Shown: piece after piece, positions 1-7,178 of the stretch | Numbering within the stretch: the stretch's first letter is position 1 | Layout: each line of letters opens with the position of its first letter | NCBI GenBank assembly: GCA_021604605.1 | Contig: BQJH01000077.1 | Location: 1-11,180 of the forward strand | Length of the DNA stretch: 11,180 nucleotides | DNA from: Hyphococcus sp. | GTDB taxonomy: Bacteria; Pseudomonadota; Alphaproteobacteria; Caulobacterales; Parvularculaceae | Direction: 5' to 3' | Notes under the pieces: generated by a model | Databases searched by the model: none | What the model saw: only the letters and a program-made list of their open reading frames with translations | Told to the model about the DNA's origin: nothing | Translations under genes and position numbers: made by a program

Positions 1-19
1 TCAACCGATGTTGCTCTGC

Positions 20-304
20 TTAGCAGCCGGCGGCAACTTTCAAGCTTGAAGAAGGCCGGAAGCGCAAGCTTTTAGAGGCCTTAATTTTGATTTCTTCGCC
101 CGTGCGCGGATTGCGACCTTTACGAGCGGAACGCTTGGAGATCGCGAATGTGCCAAATGTACCAATGGTGTATTTGCCATCTTTTTTGGCGCGCTTTAGT
201 CCGTTTTCAATTTCACCGAAAACAAGTTCAACAACACGCTTTGCTTCTGCGTTACTCATGTCGCCTGTCTTAGCGACATTGGCGATAAATTCAGCTTTGC
301 TCAT
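20..304 (-). CDS. HU-family nucleoid DNA-binding protein
   Basis: This 94-residue protein is a complete HU/IHF-type histone-like protein, close to the usual 90-95 residues. HU dimers bind and bend DNA with little sequence specificity and help compact the nucleoid. Seen in the sequence: an N-terminal helical dimerisation part (MSKAEFIANVAKTG), the GTFGTF turn around residues 48-53, and the DNA-gripping beta-arm signature GRNPRTGEEIKI around residues 63-74 with the conserved proline that intercalates in DNA. The ATG start is supported by an AGGAG ribosome-binding site 6 bases upstream. Two small oddities are the GTFGTF spelling, where most HUs have GFGTF, and a C-terminus ending Ala-Ala-Gly-Cys instead of the common Lys-Asp-Ala-Val-Asn type. 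It lies 158 bases downstream of the sensor kinase gene, so it probably has its own promoter. HU is much more likely than IHF alpha or beta, but I cannot assign a paralogue name. Confidence 0.93.
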   Translation of the reverse strand: MSKAEFIANVAKTGDMSNAEAKRVVELVFGEIENGLKRAKKDGKYTIGTFGTFAISKRSARKGRNPRTGEEIKIKASKSLRFRPSSSLKVAAGC

Positions 305-310
305 GGCTGG

Positions 311-315
311 CTCCT
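311..315 (-). promoter_or_regulatory. Ribosome-binding site of the HU gene
   Basis: On the minus strand this reads AGGAG and ends 6 bases before the ATG at 304. It is the strongest Shine-Dalgarno match in the window and fits a highly expressed nucleoid protein. Confidence 0.8.
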
Positions 316-328
316 CTTATCTGAGTTG

Positions 329-340
329 CGGACTTGTCCG
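329..340. repeat. 12-base palindrome in the HU leader
   Basis: CGGAC-TT-GTCCG is a perfect inverted repeat with 5-base arms, 25 to 36 bases before the HU start codon. It could form a small hairpin in the 5' leader or be a protein-binding site. There is no direct evidence for either, and a short palindrome like this can occur by chance. Confidence 0.4.
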
Positions 341-462
341 ACATCGGCGCCCGCCTCTAATGTTGACAGGCCATAACAAAAGAACTGATTTCCTTTCATC
401 CGCAAGAGGAAAGATTAAAGAAATGCCTGATTCTTGCTGGTAAATAATAAAATGACGTTGTT

Positions 463-1899
463 TTAATCGCCGCTTGCCGCCGGAAATTCCATGACAACGC
501 ACAACCCATTTTCATTGCCGCCGCTTGCCTCACGCGCAAAACCATCTTCAAGACGCAGTATGGCGCCATGCGCTCTCGCAATCGCCGCAACAAGACTGAG
601 GCCTAATCCACTGCCCGGTGTTGTCCGGCTTTCTTCCAGACGAACAAAGCGTTCAAAAATCCGATCGCGATCACCATAGGCGACGCCGGGACCGTCATCA
701 CAAACTGAAAGGCGCACCATGTCTTTAGCGCCGGGCTCAACGGTTAGCTCAATTTTCGAACCACCGCCTGCATATTTAAGCGCATTGTCGAGAAAATTCG
801 CAATCGCCTGTGATACCAATTCACGCGAGCCTTTAATCAATGGCGTCGGGGCGGTTTTCAAAGTCAGCTCAAACCCGGCGTCCTGAGCCGCCGGCTCGTA
901 AAGCTCCGCCATTTCTTCCGCAATCGCCACGAGGTCGATCGGCTCCATCACGCCGGCGCCCTCACCCGATTGAATACGCGCAATGGAAAGAAGCGCATTA
1001 AACGTCGCCAGCATTCGCTCGCTATCTTCAAGCGTTGCTTGCAACGCGATCTCTTTCATCTCCGGGCCGCCCTTCATGGCGTCAGTGAGGCGATTGCGAA
1101 TGCGCGTTAGGGGCGAGCGAAGATCATGGGCAATATTATCGCTGACATCGCGCATCCCGGTCATGAGGCGCTCAATCTGGTCCAACATGGAATTAAGATT
1201 GGCGCTCAAATGATCGACTTCGTCGCCGTCACCGGTTTGAGGGATACGACGGGACAAATCGCCTGCGCTGATGGCGCGCGCGGTTTTACTCACCGTCTCA
1301 ACCCGGCTCAACAATGTACGCGAAAACAAGATGCCGATTAAAACACCAAGAGCAATCGTCGCGACAGAAATACGAACAAAGACATTGCCCAAACTGGCGC
1401 GCAAAAACTCTCTGGCGCCAACATCGCGCGCGACAACCACCAGAAATGACTGCTCGGCTTCTGGCGAAGCCCGAAACCGGATGACCTTACCGCGCGCTTT
1501 TCTTTGCTCAATGCCGGTCTCCCGGCCAGCCGCATCCAGCATTGGCCGCTCAAACTCAAAGTCGAAAAACCCGCCCTCAGCAGTTAAAGCTTCCGGCGGC
1601 AAAGCGGTTAAATTGCCCGCCAGCACAGCCCCGGAAGGCGCGCCGATCAACATATAAATGCTATCATCACGCCATGCTGTTCTCTGGCGGATAACACGGG
1701 TCAACATGCCCGGCCCGTTCGCCGCAAAGAGATCCGCCAACACCGTGATCTCGGAATCGATGATCATGTTGGTTTGCTTATCAGCGGCGCCAAAAGACGC
1801 CCGATAGACAACGGCGCCAAGGATCGCCACTGCGCACGCAAAAAGCAGAACAAAGATCAGCGTAAAGCGGAAAGACGTTGTGCGGAACAGCCGCAACAT
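463..1899 (-). CDS. Membrane sensor histidine kinase (HAMP, HisKA, HATPase)
   Basis: This 478-residue inner-membrane sensor kinase probably autophosphorylates and passes phosphate to the regulator encoded just upstream. Order of parts: first membrane helix about 11-32, a periplasmic sensor region about 33-172, second membrane helix about 176-197, HAMP linker about 198-250, HisKA with the phosphorylated H258 in DNIAHDLRSPLTR, then the ATPase domain with N box N368/N372 (ANFLDNALKYA), G1 box DDGPG at 401-405 and G2 box GSGLGLSL at 429-436. All key catalytic residues are present, so it should be active. The periplasmic region shows no PAS or other domain I recognise, so the stimulus is unknown. 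It follows the regulator after only 3 bases with no good ribosome-binding site, which suggests translational coupling. Kinase assignment is firm; the orthologue name is not. Confidence 0.95.
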   Translation of the reverse strand: MLRLFRTTSFRFTLIFVLLFACAVAILGAVVYRASFGAADKQTNMIIDSEITVLADLFAANGPGMLTRVIRQRTAWRDDSIYMLIGAPSGAVLAGNLTALPPEALTAEGGFFDFEFERPMLDAAGRETGIEQRKARGKVIRFRASPEAEQSFLVVVARDVGAREFLRASLGNVFVRISVATIALGVLIGILFSRTLLSRVETVSKTARAISAGDLSRRIPQTGDGDEVDHLSANLNSMLDQIERLMTGMRDVSDNIAHDLRSPLTRIRNRLTDAMKGGPEMKEIALQATLEDSERMLATFNALLSIARIQSGEGAGVMEPIDLVAIAEEMAELYEPAAQDAGFELTLKTAPTPLIKGSRELVSQAIANFLDNALKYAGGGSKIELTVEPGAKDMVRLSVCDDGPGVAYGDRDRIFERFVRLEESRTTPGSGLGLSLVAAIARAHGAILRLEDGFAREASGGNENGLCVVMEFPAASGD

Positions 1900-1902
1900 G
1901 GG

Positions 1903-2586
1903 TTAGTCAGAGTCCGAAAGTGTATACCCGGCGCCGCGCACTGTTTTCAACAAAGGCTTGTCGAAGTCTTTATCAATCTTGGAGCGCAACCGTGAAATGT
2001 GCACATCGATAACATTCGTCTGCGGATCAAAATGATATTCCCAAACATTTTCCAGCAACATCGTACGCGTTACAACCTGACCGGCATGACGAATTAAATA
2101 TTCCAGAAGGCGAAACTCGCGCGGCTGCAAATCGATCTTTGTCGCCGCACGGCGCACTGTGCGGGTCAAAAGATCAAGCTCAAGATCACCAACTTTGTAC
2201 CGTGTTGTGACTGGCGCCGCCGGGGCGGCGCTGCGACGGCCAAGCGCCTCAACACGCGCCAGCAATTCCTGAAACGCATAAGGCTTTACGAGATAATCAT
2301 CGCCCCCCGCCTGCAGGCCGGAGACACGATCATCAACCTCACCAAGCGCCGATAAAAACAACGCCGGTGTCTGATCGCCTTCATCGCGCCGCCGGGAGAG
2401 AAGCGCCAAGCCGTCCATCTTCGGCAACATGCGATCTACAACATAGGCGTCATACCCGCCAGCTGCCGCCATATTGTGACCGCTCTCACCATCGAGCGCA
2501 TGATCGACAACGTGACCTGCTTCCCGCAGACCTTTTGCGGCAAAGGCCGCCGCTTCTGCATCGTCTTCAATCAGTAGAATTCGCAT
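1903..2586 (-). CDS. OmpR/PhoB-family response regulator
   Basis: This 227-residue DNA-binding regulator is the probable partner of the adjacent kinase. The receiver domain (about 1-115) has the acidic pocket E7/D8/D9, the phosphoacceptor D51 in VVDRMLP, switch serine S79 and conserved K101 in LVKPY. A short Ala/Pro-rich linker (about 118-127) leads to an OmpR-type winged helix (about 130-224) with the typical LQPREFRLLEYL start, the recognition-helix segment NVIDVHISRLRSKID and the closing RGAGYTL. Length and layout are normal for the family. The ATG lacks a clear Shine-Dalgarno sequence (CATTTCTCCC lies directly before it), so translation may be weak. It is transcribed before the kinase, probably as a two-gene operon. 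The 121-base gap behind degP contains an inverted repeat that could be its own binding site; this is inference. Confidence 0.95.
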   Translation of the reverse strand: MRILLIEDDAEAAAFAAKGLREAGHVVDHALDGESGHNMAAAGGYDAYVVDRMLPKMDGLALLSRRRDEGDQTPALFLSALGEVDDRVSGLQAGGDDYLVKPYAFQELLARVEALGRRSAAPAAPVTTRYKVGDLELDLLTRTVRRAATKIDLQPREFRLLEYLIRHAGQVVTRTMLLENVWEYHFDPQTNVIDVHISRLRSKIDKDFDKPLLKTVRGAGYTLSDSD

Positions 2587-2643
2587 GGGAGAAATGTAAC
2601 CTGCTTTGCACAGGGAGGCAAAACGCCGCCCAGAAGAGATCGA

Positions 2644-2665
2644 TTATCCCTGAAAATTGGGATAA
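2644..2665. repeat. Inverted repeat TTATCCC-N8-GGGATAA upstream of the regulator gene
   Basis: Two perfect 7-base arms (2644-2650 and 2659-2665) are separated by 8 AT-rich bases. The site lies 57 to 79 bases before the response-regulator ATG and about 43 bases after the degP stop. No run of T follows on the minus strand, so it does not look like an intrinsic terminator. Its place and symmetry suit an operator. OmpR-type regulators more often bind direct repeats, so the binding protein need not be the adjacent regulator. Confidence 0.5.
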
Positions 2666-2678
2666 GAATGCGACGGAC

Positions 2679-2684
2679 TGTCAA
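2679..2684 (-). promoter_or_regulatory. Possible -35 element for the two-component operon
   Basis: The minus strand reads TTGACA here, a perfect sigma-70 -35 hexamer, just upstream of the inverted repeat at 2644-2665. At a 17-18 base spacing the -10 position reads CCCAAT/CCAATT, a poor match, and would overlap the repeat. If it is a real promoter, a protein bound to the repeat would affect it directly. Confidence 0.3.
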
Positions 2685-2707
2685 CAAAACAGGCCGCCGC
2701 AGTTTTA

Positions 2708-4207
2708 TTAGTCGTCGAGAGACAAGGCGCCAAATTGACGATTTGCTCCAAATTGCATGCGCAAAAGAACCGCATCTTTTCCGCTCTTTTTCGCATTCTT
2801 GATTTTGTCACTTAAAGATTTTCGAGACGTAACATCTTCTCCGTCAATTTGAAGAATGACGGCGCCAGCCCGAAGACCGGCATCTTGAGCAGCACTGCCC
2901 TGCTTAACGCCTGTCACGATCACGCCCTCAACATCTTCCGGCACCCGAAATTGCTGACGCAGCGCAGGGGTCAACTCACTGACGCGAAGCCCGACATTTT
3001 CCGTCATCCCGTCATTATCGTTTGACGGCTCATCGAGTTCAGCCGTTACTGTATCCGCATCACGCTGGCCGAGCGTCACAGTGATGTTACGCTCCTTCGC
3101 ATCGCGTAAAACCTTGAGTTGAACCTTTTCACCCGGCGCATAAGAAGCGACGCGGCGCGACAGCGCATTCGGGCTTTCAACTTTTGCATTGCTGACACCC
3201 AAGATAACATCGCCGCTTTGAAGGCCGGCTTTTTGCGCGGGCGTGCCGTCAATCACTTCTGCGACCAGAACACCGCCGCGCTCTTTAAGACCAAGCGCCG
3301 CTGCAATTTCAGTCGTAACTTCCTGCAATTGAATCCCGAGCCAGCCGCGTGTCACAGAACCATTTGCAATCAACTGTGCAACTGTTTCTCTCGCAACCTT
3401 GGACGGGATCGCAAAACCAATCCCGACACTGCCGCCATTGGGAGAATAGATTGCCGTGTTGACGCCAACGACGCGGCCCTTGAGGTCAAATGTTGGACCG
3501 CCGGAATTGCCGCTGTTAATCGGCGCATCGACCTGAATGAAATCAAGATACTGGTTTTCGCGGTTCACGCCGCCGATCGCTGAAACGATGCCGCTCGTTA
3601 CTGTGCCGTTGAGGCCATAGGGATTGCCGACCGCCAGCACGAAATCGCCGACGCGCAAATTCACATCCTCGGCAAACTCAACAAACTGTTGGTTCTTTTT
3701 CGCTTTGACTTTGAGAACCGCAAGATCCGTTAAGGGGTCAGTGCCAACGATTTCAGCGTCAAGCTCTTCACCATCGGCAAGGCGCACACGAACAACATCA
3801 GCGTCTGCGACAACATGATTATTCGTCACAATATGACCGTCGCGATCAATGAAGAAGCCAGAACCTTGCGCCGGCACCCGCTGGGGCTCGTCGCCAAAGC
3901 CCTCATCACGTCCCTGCGGACCATCAGGGCCAAACCGGAAATTGAAAAACTCCTGTAGCTGATCGGGCATTTGCGGGCGCTGAATTTCGCGCTCCACAAG
4001 AATGCTGACGACAGACGGGCTGACCCGCTCAACCAGATCGGCAAATGAAAGTGTGCCATCCGCTGCAACAGGCGGCGCCATCAAACGCGGCGCCTGGGCC
4101 TGCGCGGCGGAGAACCCGGCGCTGGCAATGGTTAACACCGCTGCTGCGGCGCTGGCGAAAAAGATTTTCGTAGATGATGATTTCATTTTTACTTCATTCA
4201 GTTTCAT
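2708..4207 (-). CDS. degP: DegP/HtrA (Do) periplasmic serine protease
   Basis: This 499-residue protease/chaperone degrades or holds misfolded envelope proteins in the periplasm. It begins with a signal peptide (charged start, hydrophobic stretch about 16-33, likely cut after AQAQA near 39). The trypsin-like domain carries H131 (TNNHVV), D161 (LTDLAVLKV) and S235 (NSGNSGGP), a complete catalytic triad, and an acidic/Gly-rich loop at about 92-108. Two PDZ domains follow at about 287-380 and 405-490, which is the DegP/DegQ arrangement; one-PDZ DegS is excluded. The ATG at 4207 has a GAAGG ribosome site 7 bases upstream; an internal Met8 would also leave a full signal peptide but has a weaker site. 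The downstream two-component pair is a neighbourhood I recall from other alphaproteobacteria, which suggests envelope-stress control. DegP versus DegQ naming is not certain. Confidence 0.95.
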   Translation of the reverse strand: MKLNEVKMKSSSTKIFFASAAAAVLTIASAGFSAAQAQAPRLMAPPVAADGTLSFADLVERVSPSVVSILVEREIQRPQMPDQLQEFFNFRFGPDGPQGRDEGFGDEPQRVPAQGSGFFIDRDGHIVTNNHVVADADVVRVRLADGEELDAEIVGTDPLTDLAVLKVKAKKNQQFVEFAEDVNLRVGDFVLAVGNPYGLNGTVTSGIVSAIGGVNRENQYLDFIQVDAPINSGNSGGPTFDLKGRVVGVNTAIYSPNGGSVGIGFAIPSKVARETVAQLIANGSVTRGWLGIQLQEVTTEIAAALGLKERGGVLVAEVIDGTPAQKAGLQSGDVILGVSNAKVESPNALSRRVASYAPGEKVQLKVLRDAKERNITVTLGQRDADTVTAELDEPSNDNDGMTENVGLRVSELTPALRQQFRVPEDVEGVIVTGVKQGSAAQDAGLRAGAVILQIDGEDVTSRKSLSDKIKNAKKSGKDAVLLRMQFGANRQFGALSLDD

Positions 4208-4214
4208 GTTTTTG

Positions 4215-4219
4215 CCTTC
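4215..4219 (-). promoter_or_regulatory. Ribosome-binding site of degP
   Basis: The minus strand reads GAAGG, ending 7 bases before the ATG at 4207. It favours this start over the internal ATG seven codons later. Confidence 0.65.
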
Positions 4220-4241
4220 GCTTATTGAAAGCGCCCCTAAC

Positions 4242-4285
4242 TCTATACCCTTAGCTTATTGCAGATAAGCACGACTTCGCGTCAA
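4242..4285 (-). promoter_or_regulatory. Probable degP promoter region
   Basis: The 116-base gap upstream of degP holds TTGACG on the minus strand (4285-4280), a good -35, with GCAATA 17 bases further on (4262-4257), and a separate TATAGA hexamer (4247-4242). CTTAT-N5-ATAAG (4255-4269) forms a small inverted repeat across the core. The exact -10 cannot be decided from sequence. A heat-shock sigma-32 promoter was considered because CTTG and CTTATCT both occur, but they are only 13 bases apart, too close for that class. Confidence 0.35.
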
Positions 4286-4323
4286 GGAAAGCGCCTATCC
4301 GCCATTAAAATTTGTTAAAGATA

Positions 4324-5574
4324 TCAAGTGATTCGCGAATTCACTTCGACAATTCCCGAAAGCATCCGGTGAACCGGGCATTTATCGGCAATTTCGTGCA
4401 AACGTGCGCGCTGCGCCTCATCAAGGTCACCGGCAAGGCTAATCTCCTTTTCCAAGAGATGGGGCGTGTGCGCATCCTCTGATTTGCCGCGCTTGACCCG
4501 GATTTCAGCAGATTGGAGCGGCCATTTTTTGCGATTGGCGTACATATGCATGGTCATGATCCCGCACGCCGCCAGGGCGCCTTCAACCGTCCGGGTTGGG
4601 TTAGGACCAAGATTATGCCCGCCCTCATCAGCGCCAGCGTCAATCACCATGTCATGACCGTCAATCGACAGAGCAACCGCTAAAGGTTCACCCTCTATCG
4701 TCTGCGCCATCGCCCCGCCCAGATAGGGCGGCAGGGAAGGCCCGGCCTTTGTTGTCGTCTCCATGGGTTGAGATGTCGTCTCATCCAGATAGCGCCCCGC
4801 CCAGGCGGCCAGAACATTCGCCGCATAACGCGCGTCTTCGGTCCGGGATAAAAGATGATCGGCGGTGTCGAGGCTGACAAAACTCTTTGGATGTTTTGCG
4901 GCGACAAAAATTTCCGTTGCGTTATCGATGCCGACCGTTTCATCAAGCGGCGCATGCATAATCAGCAGCGGCTTTTTAAGATCGCGCGCACAAGACAAAA
5001 CATTTTGGTTGGAAAGGTCTTCGAGAAACTGGCTTTTTATTTTAAATGGCCGGCCCGCCAGCGTTACTTTCGCAACGCCATTTTGTTTGATCTCTTCGCG
5101 CTTTTCGCCGATCTGCAACGCCACATGATCCGCCTCGGCCGGGGCGCCGATAACAGCAACACCCTTCAGTTCTGCAATTTCTTTAGCCGCAACAATCGCC
5201 GCCGCACCGCCAAGAGAATGGCCAATCAAAACGCTCGGCGCCTCAAACTCTTCGCGCAGGTAATTGGCGGCGCTGACAAGGTCTTCCACATTGGAAGAAA
5301 AATTCGTGTTTGCGAAATCTCCTTGCGAACCGCCAAGGCCGGTAAAGTCAAATCGCAAAACGGCAAAGCCTTGCGCACGCAATGCCCGAGCGACTTCCCG
5401 CGCGGCTTTAATGTCTTTGGAACAGGTAAAACAATGGGCGAAGAGCGCATAGGCGCGTGGTTTACCGCGCGGTAATTCCAGCGCCGCCGCGAGCTTTTCA
5501 CCACTCTGCGAGGCAAATTCAGTTTTTCGTGTTTCACCGGTTTCAGATTGTCCGGCCTGATGTTGTGTCGCCAC
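4324..5574 (-). CDS. Bifunctional alpha/beta hydrolase – OsmC family protein
   Basis: This 416-residue fusion is a known architecture. The N-terminal part (about 20-265) is an alpha/beta hydrolase with nucleophile S120 in GHSLGG, a likely acid D211 (APLDETVG) and H240 (TADHLL). The C-terminal part (about 280-416) is OsmC-like with the two redox cysteines C337 (ALAACGIMTMHMYA) and C399 (KCPVHRML). OsmC/Ohr proteins reduce organic hydroperoxides through such a cysteine pair; the hydrolase substrate is not known. No signal peptide is seen, so it should act in the cytoplasm. The start is GTG, supported by AAGGA 9 bases upstream. It follows the 479-residue unknown gene after 77 bases, so the two may share a transcript. 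Both active sites look intact. Confidence 0.92.
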   Translation of the reverse strand: MATQHQAGQSETGETRKTEFASQSGEKLAAALELPRGKPRAYALFAHCFTCSKDIKAAREVARALRAQGFAVLRFDFTGLGGSQGDFANTNFSSNVEDLVSAANYLREEFEAPSVLIGHSLGGAAAIVAAKEIAELKGVAVIGAPAEADHVALQIGEKREEIKQNGVAKVTLAGRPFKIKSQFLEDLSNQNVLSCARDLKKPLLIMHAPLDETVGIDNATEIFVAAKHPKSFVSLDTADHLLSRTEDARYAANVLAAWAGRYLDETTSQPMETTTKAGPSLPPYLGGAMAQTIEGEPLAVALSIDGHDMVIDAGADEGGHNLGPNPTRTVEGALAACGIMTMHMYANRKKWPLQSAEIRVKRGKSEDAHTPHLLEKEISLAGDLDEAQRARLHEIADKCPVHRMLSGIVEVNSRIT

Positions 5575-5583
5575 GAACGCAAA

Positions 5584-5588
5584 TCCTT
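5584..5588 (-). promoter_or_regulatory. Ribosome-binding site deciding a GTG start
   Basis: The minus strand reads AAGGA, 9 bases before the GTG at 5574. No ATG in the same frame lies nearby upstream, so this site supports the unusual start of the hydrolase–OsmC gene. Confidence 0.6.
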
Positions 5589-5651
5589 TTTGTTAGACAG
5601 ACAGCTTTTCGCAAACCTTATGCGAGCCCCGATGAGGCGCCGACAGTATCA

Positions 5652-7091
5652 TCAAACGGTGACAGCCGCGGCGGCGGCGCGATCACGAATGAGACCAATA
5701 TCATCACTATCGAGTAAGGGCTCGGCAATGGTCAGGATATCTTTCAGCATGATCTTCGCGGCCTGTCGTTCGGCGCCTTCCGCCGCACGGATTTCAACAA
5801 TCAAATCTTTTGCGTAAGCATCAAGATGCGCGCGCGCATCATCAGCGATGCCGGAAGAATAAGAAACATCGACGCCAAGACGTTTGGCGAGCGCCGGGCT
5901 TTGTGCAGCAAGCGCCGCCGCATTATGCGCTGCGTCAACAAGGTCATCGCCAAGCGGCAAAGCAAAGTCTGGCCGTTGGGTCATCAACCGTGTCGATCCC
6001 CCCGCCTGACGCACCGGCGTCGCTGCTCTTATTTGCGCCAGCGCCAATTCGCCAAACCGTTCAAACGCTTCCCCCGCCACGTCGCGGCAGGCTTCAACCC
6101 GGTTCAGGAAAACATTATCACCGATCTTGGCGGCCTGTCCCGCCAGTCCGTCGGCATAATCGGCAAAATAAGAAACCCGCATCAATGTTGTACGCGCATC
6201 AAGTTCTCGCGCGCCATCGCGTTCGAGCGCCCGCGCCATCTCTTCAAATTCATCGAACAGCGCTTCCGGCAAAACCGCCGCCGCATCCCTCGCGGCTTGC
6301 AAGGCGTCGTCGGCGCTGCGCGCTAAATGATAATAAACCCGGAGCGAACGCCACGGTTTTTCCAATCGCCCCTTGATCGCCAGCAAAAGATACGATGCCA
6401 GCACGCTGGACTGTTCATGGGAGGACAGAAATAGCGAGCGCAATTCATAAAGCTGCTCTTCGCCAAGAGGCGGCGCCGGAGACAAAATAATCTCATGCAG
6501 CTGCTTGAACAAATCAACGCCCGTAATAAGCTGACCGATCTCATCGAGATCGCGCAAAACATCTTCACCGCCCAACCGTTCTATCAGGCGCGCCCGCGCG
6601 CCATCATCAGCTTTGGCCTGATCGCATATGCGCGCCAGCCCCGCCTCGGCGGCGATAAACATCATCCGCTCTTCAGTTTGTGCGTTTGTTTCAGCGCCCG
6701 GCGCGGCGCCTTTTTGTAAATTCTCGTCGAGACGCGTTGCCGCGCTTGCTGCGTCTTGTGTCTGTTTGTCCGACATCATCAGCGCCCAAATGGGGTTTAG
6801 AGATGTGCGGGAAATCTGTACACGGTGTTTTTTACCGCTGCGCTGGTTGATAAAAAAATCTTCGAACGGGCTGAAAAATATCCGCTTCGCATCAGGCGCC
6901 CTTGGCGGCAAAATGGCGCCGCGGTTAAGAAGTTTTGCCCGCAGCGCCTCCAGCAAATCATCATGGGGCAGACCTTCGCCGCCACGCAGCTTATCATTTT
7001 CCAAGGCTGCAAATAACTTTAACGCCGCCGCGCTGGAGAGGTTGCCCAAAAACGCCGTCAGTTGTTCTTTTGTGCGCGGCGCGATTGTCAC
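5652..7091 (-). CDS. Uncharacterised helical protein, 479 residues
   Basis: I do not recognise a named family. The protein has no signal peptide and no membrane segment, and is rich in Ala, Leu, Glu, Asp and Arg, which predicts an almost all-helical soluble protein. The most distinctive part is near residues 69-105: RIFFSPFEDFF, then a basic stretch (RSGKKHRVQISR) and TSLNPIWALMM. This recalls, from memory only, an unannotated group of alphaproteobacterial proteins with a similar 'PFED ... R.S..PIW' block. Residues 110-140 look like a flexible linker; 140-479 is helical with no catalytic motif visible. The GTG start is the first possible one, because TAG lies in frame three codons upstream; its ribosome site is weak. 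It sits between the J-protein and the hydrolase–OsmC genes, so a stress or maintenance role is possible but unproven. Base composition is like its neighbours. Confidence 0.85.
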   Translation of the reverse strand: MTIAPRTKEQLTAFLGNLSSAAALKLFAALENDKLRGGEGLPHDDLLEALRAKLLNRGAILPPRAPDAKRIFFSPFEDFFINQRSGKKHRVQISRTSLNPIWALMMSDKQTQDAASAATRLDENLQKGAAPGAETNAQTEERMMFIAAEAGLARICDQAKADDGARARLIERLGGEDVLRDLDEIGQLITGVDLFKQLHEIILSPAPPLGEEQLYELRSLFLSSHEQSSVLASYLLLAIKGRLEKPWRSLRVYYHLARSADDALQAARDAAAVLPEALFDEFEEMARALERDGARELDARTTLMRVSYFADYADGLAGQAAKIGDNVFLNRVEACRDVAGEAFERFGELALAQIRAATPVRQAGGSTRLMTQRPDFALPLGDDLVDAAHNAAALAAQSPALAKRLGVDVSYSSGIADDARAHLDAYAKDLIVEIRAAEGAERQAAKIMLKDILTIAEPLLDSDDIGLIRDRAAAAAVTV

Positions 7092-7107
7092 GAGGGTCTA
7101 TCTCTGT

Positions 7108-7147
7108 CTTGCTAAGTGTTTCCGGTAATTACCCTGCTGATAGCAAG
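7108..7147. repeat. Nested inverted repeats upstream of the unknown gene
   Basis: Perfect 7-base arms CTTGCTA (7108-7114) and TAGCAAG (7141-7147) enclose a perfect 10-base palindrome GGTAATTACC (7124-7133). The two symmetry centres are only one base apart. The element begins 17 bases before the GTG start at 7091 and lies in the 87-base gap after the dnaJ-like gene. It could be an operator bound by a dimeric or tetrameric regulator, or fold in the leader RNA. No T run follows it, so it is not a normal terminator. Confidence 0.5.
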
Positions 7148-7178
7148 GGGGCTGTCTATAGTTTAAAACAAGGCCCTT

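Noticed and set aside
363..368. TTGACA on the plus strand between HU and the kinase
   Set aside because: No gene on the plus strand follows it and no matching -10 drives a supported feature.
448..465. AT-rich near-palindrome at the end of the kinase gene as a terminator
   Set aside because: On the transcribed strand the inner pairs mismatch, the stem is all A-U, and there is no U tract.
2686..2706. AAAAC/GTTTT inverted repeat behind degP as a terminator
   Set aside because: The arms are only five AT-rich pairs around an 11-base spacer, which would not make a stable terminator stem.
4855..5475. Plus-strand open frame of 206 codons opposite the hydrolase–OsmC gene
   Set aside because: The minus-strand protein has intact active sites for two domains; the antisense frame resembles nothing.
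5609..5625. TCGCA-N7-TGCGA inverted repeat between the unknown gene and the hydrolase–OsmC gene
   Set aside because: Five-base arms are expected by chance at this density, and no promoter or terminator element accompanies it.
5810..6376. Two long plus-strand open frames (5810-6376 and 5826-6326)
   Set aside because: They are antisense to the 479-residue gene, have Arg/Pro/His-rich low-quality composition, and overlap each other; they reflect GC-rich codon shadowing.
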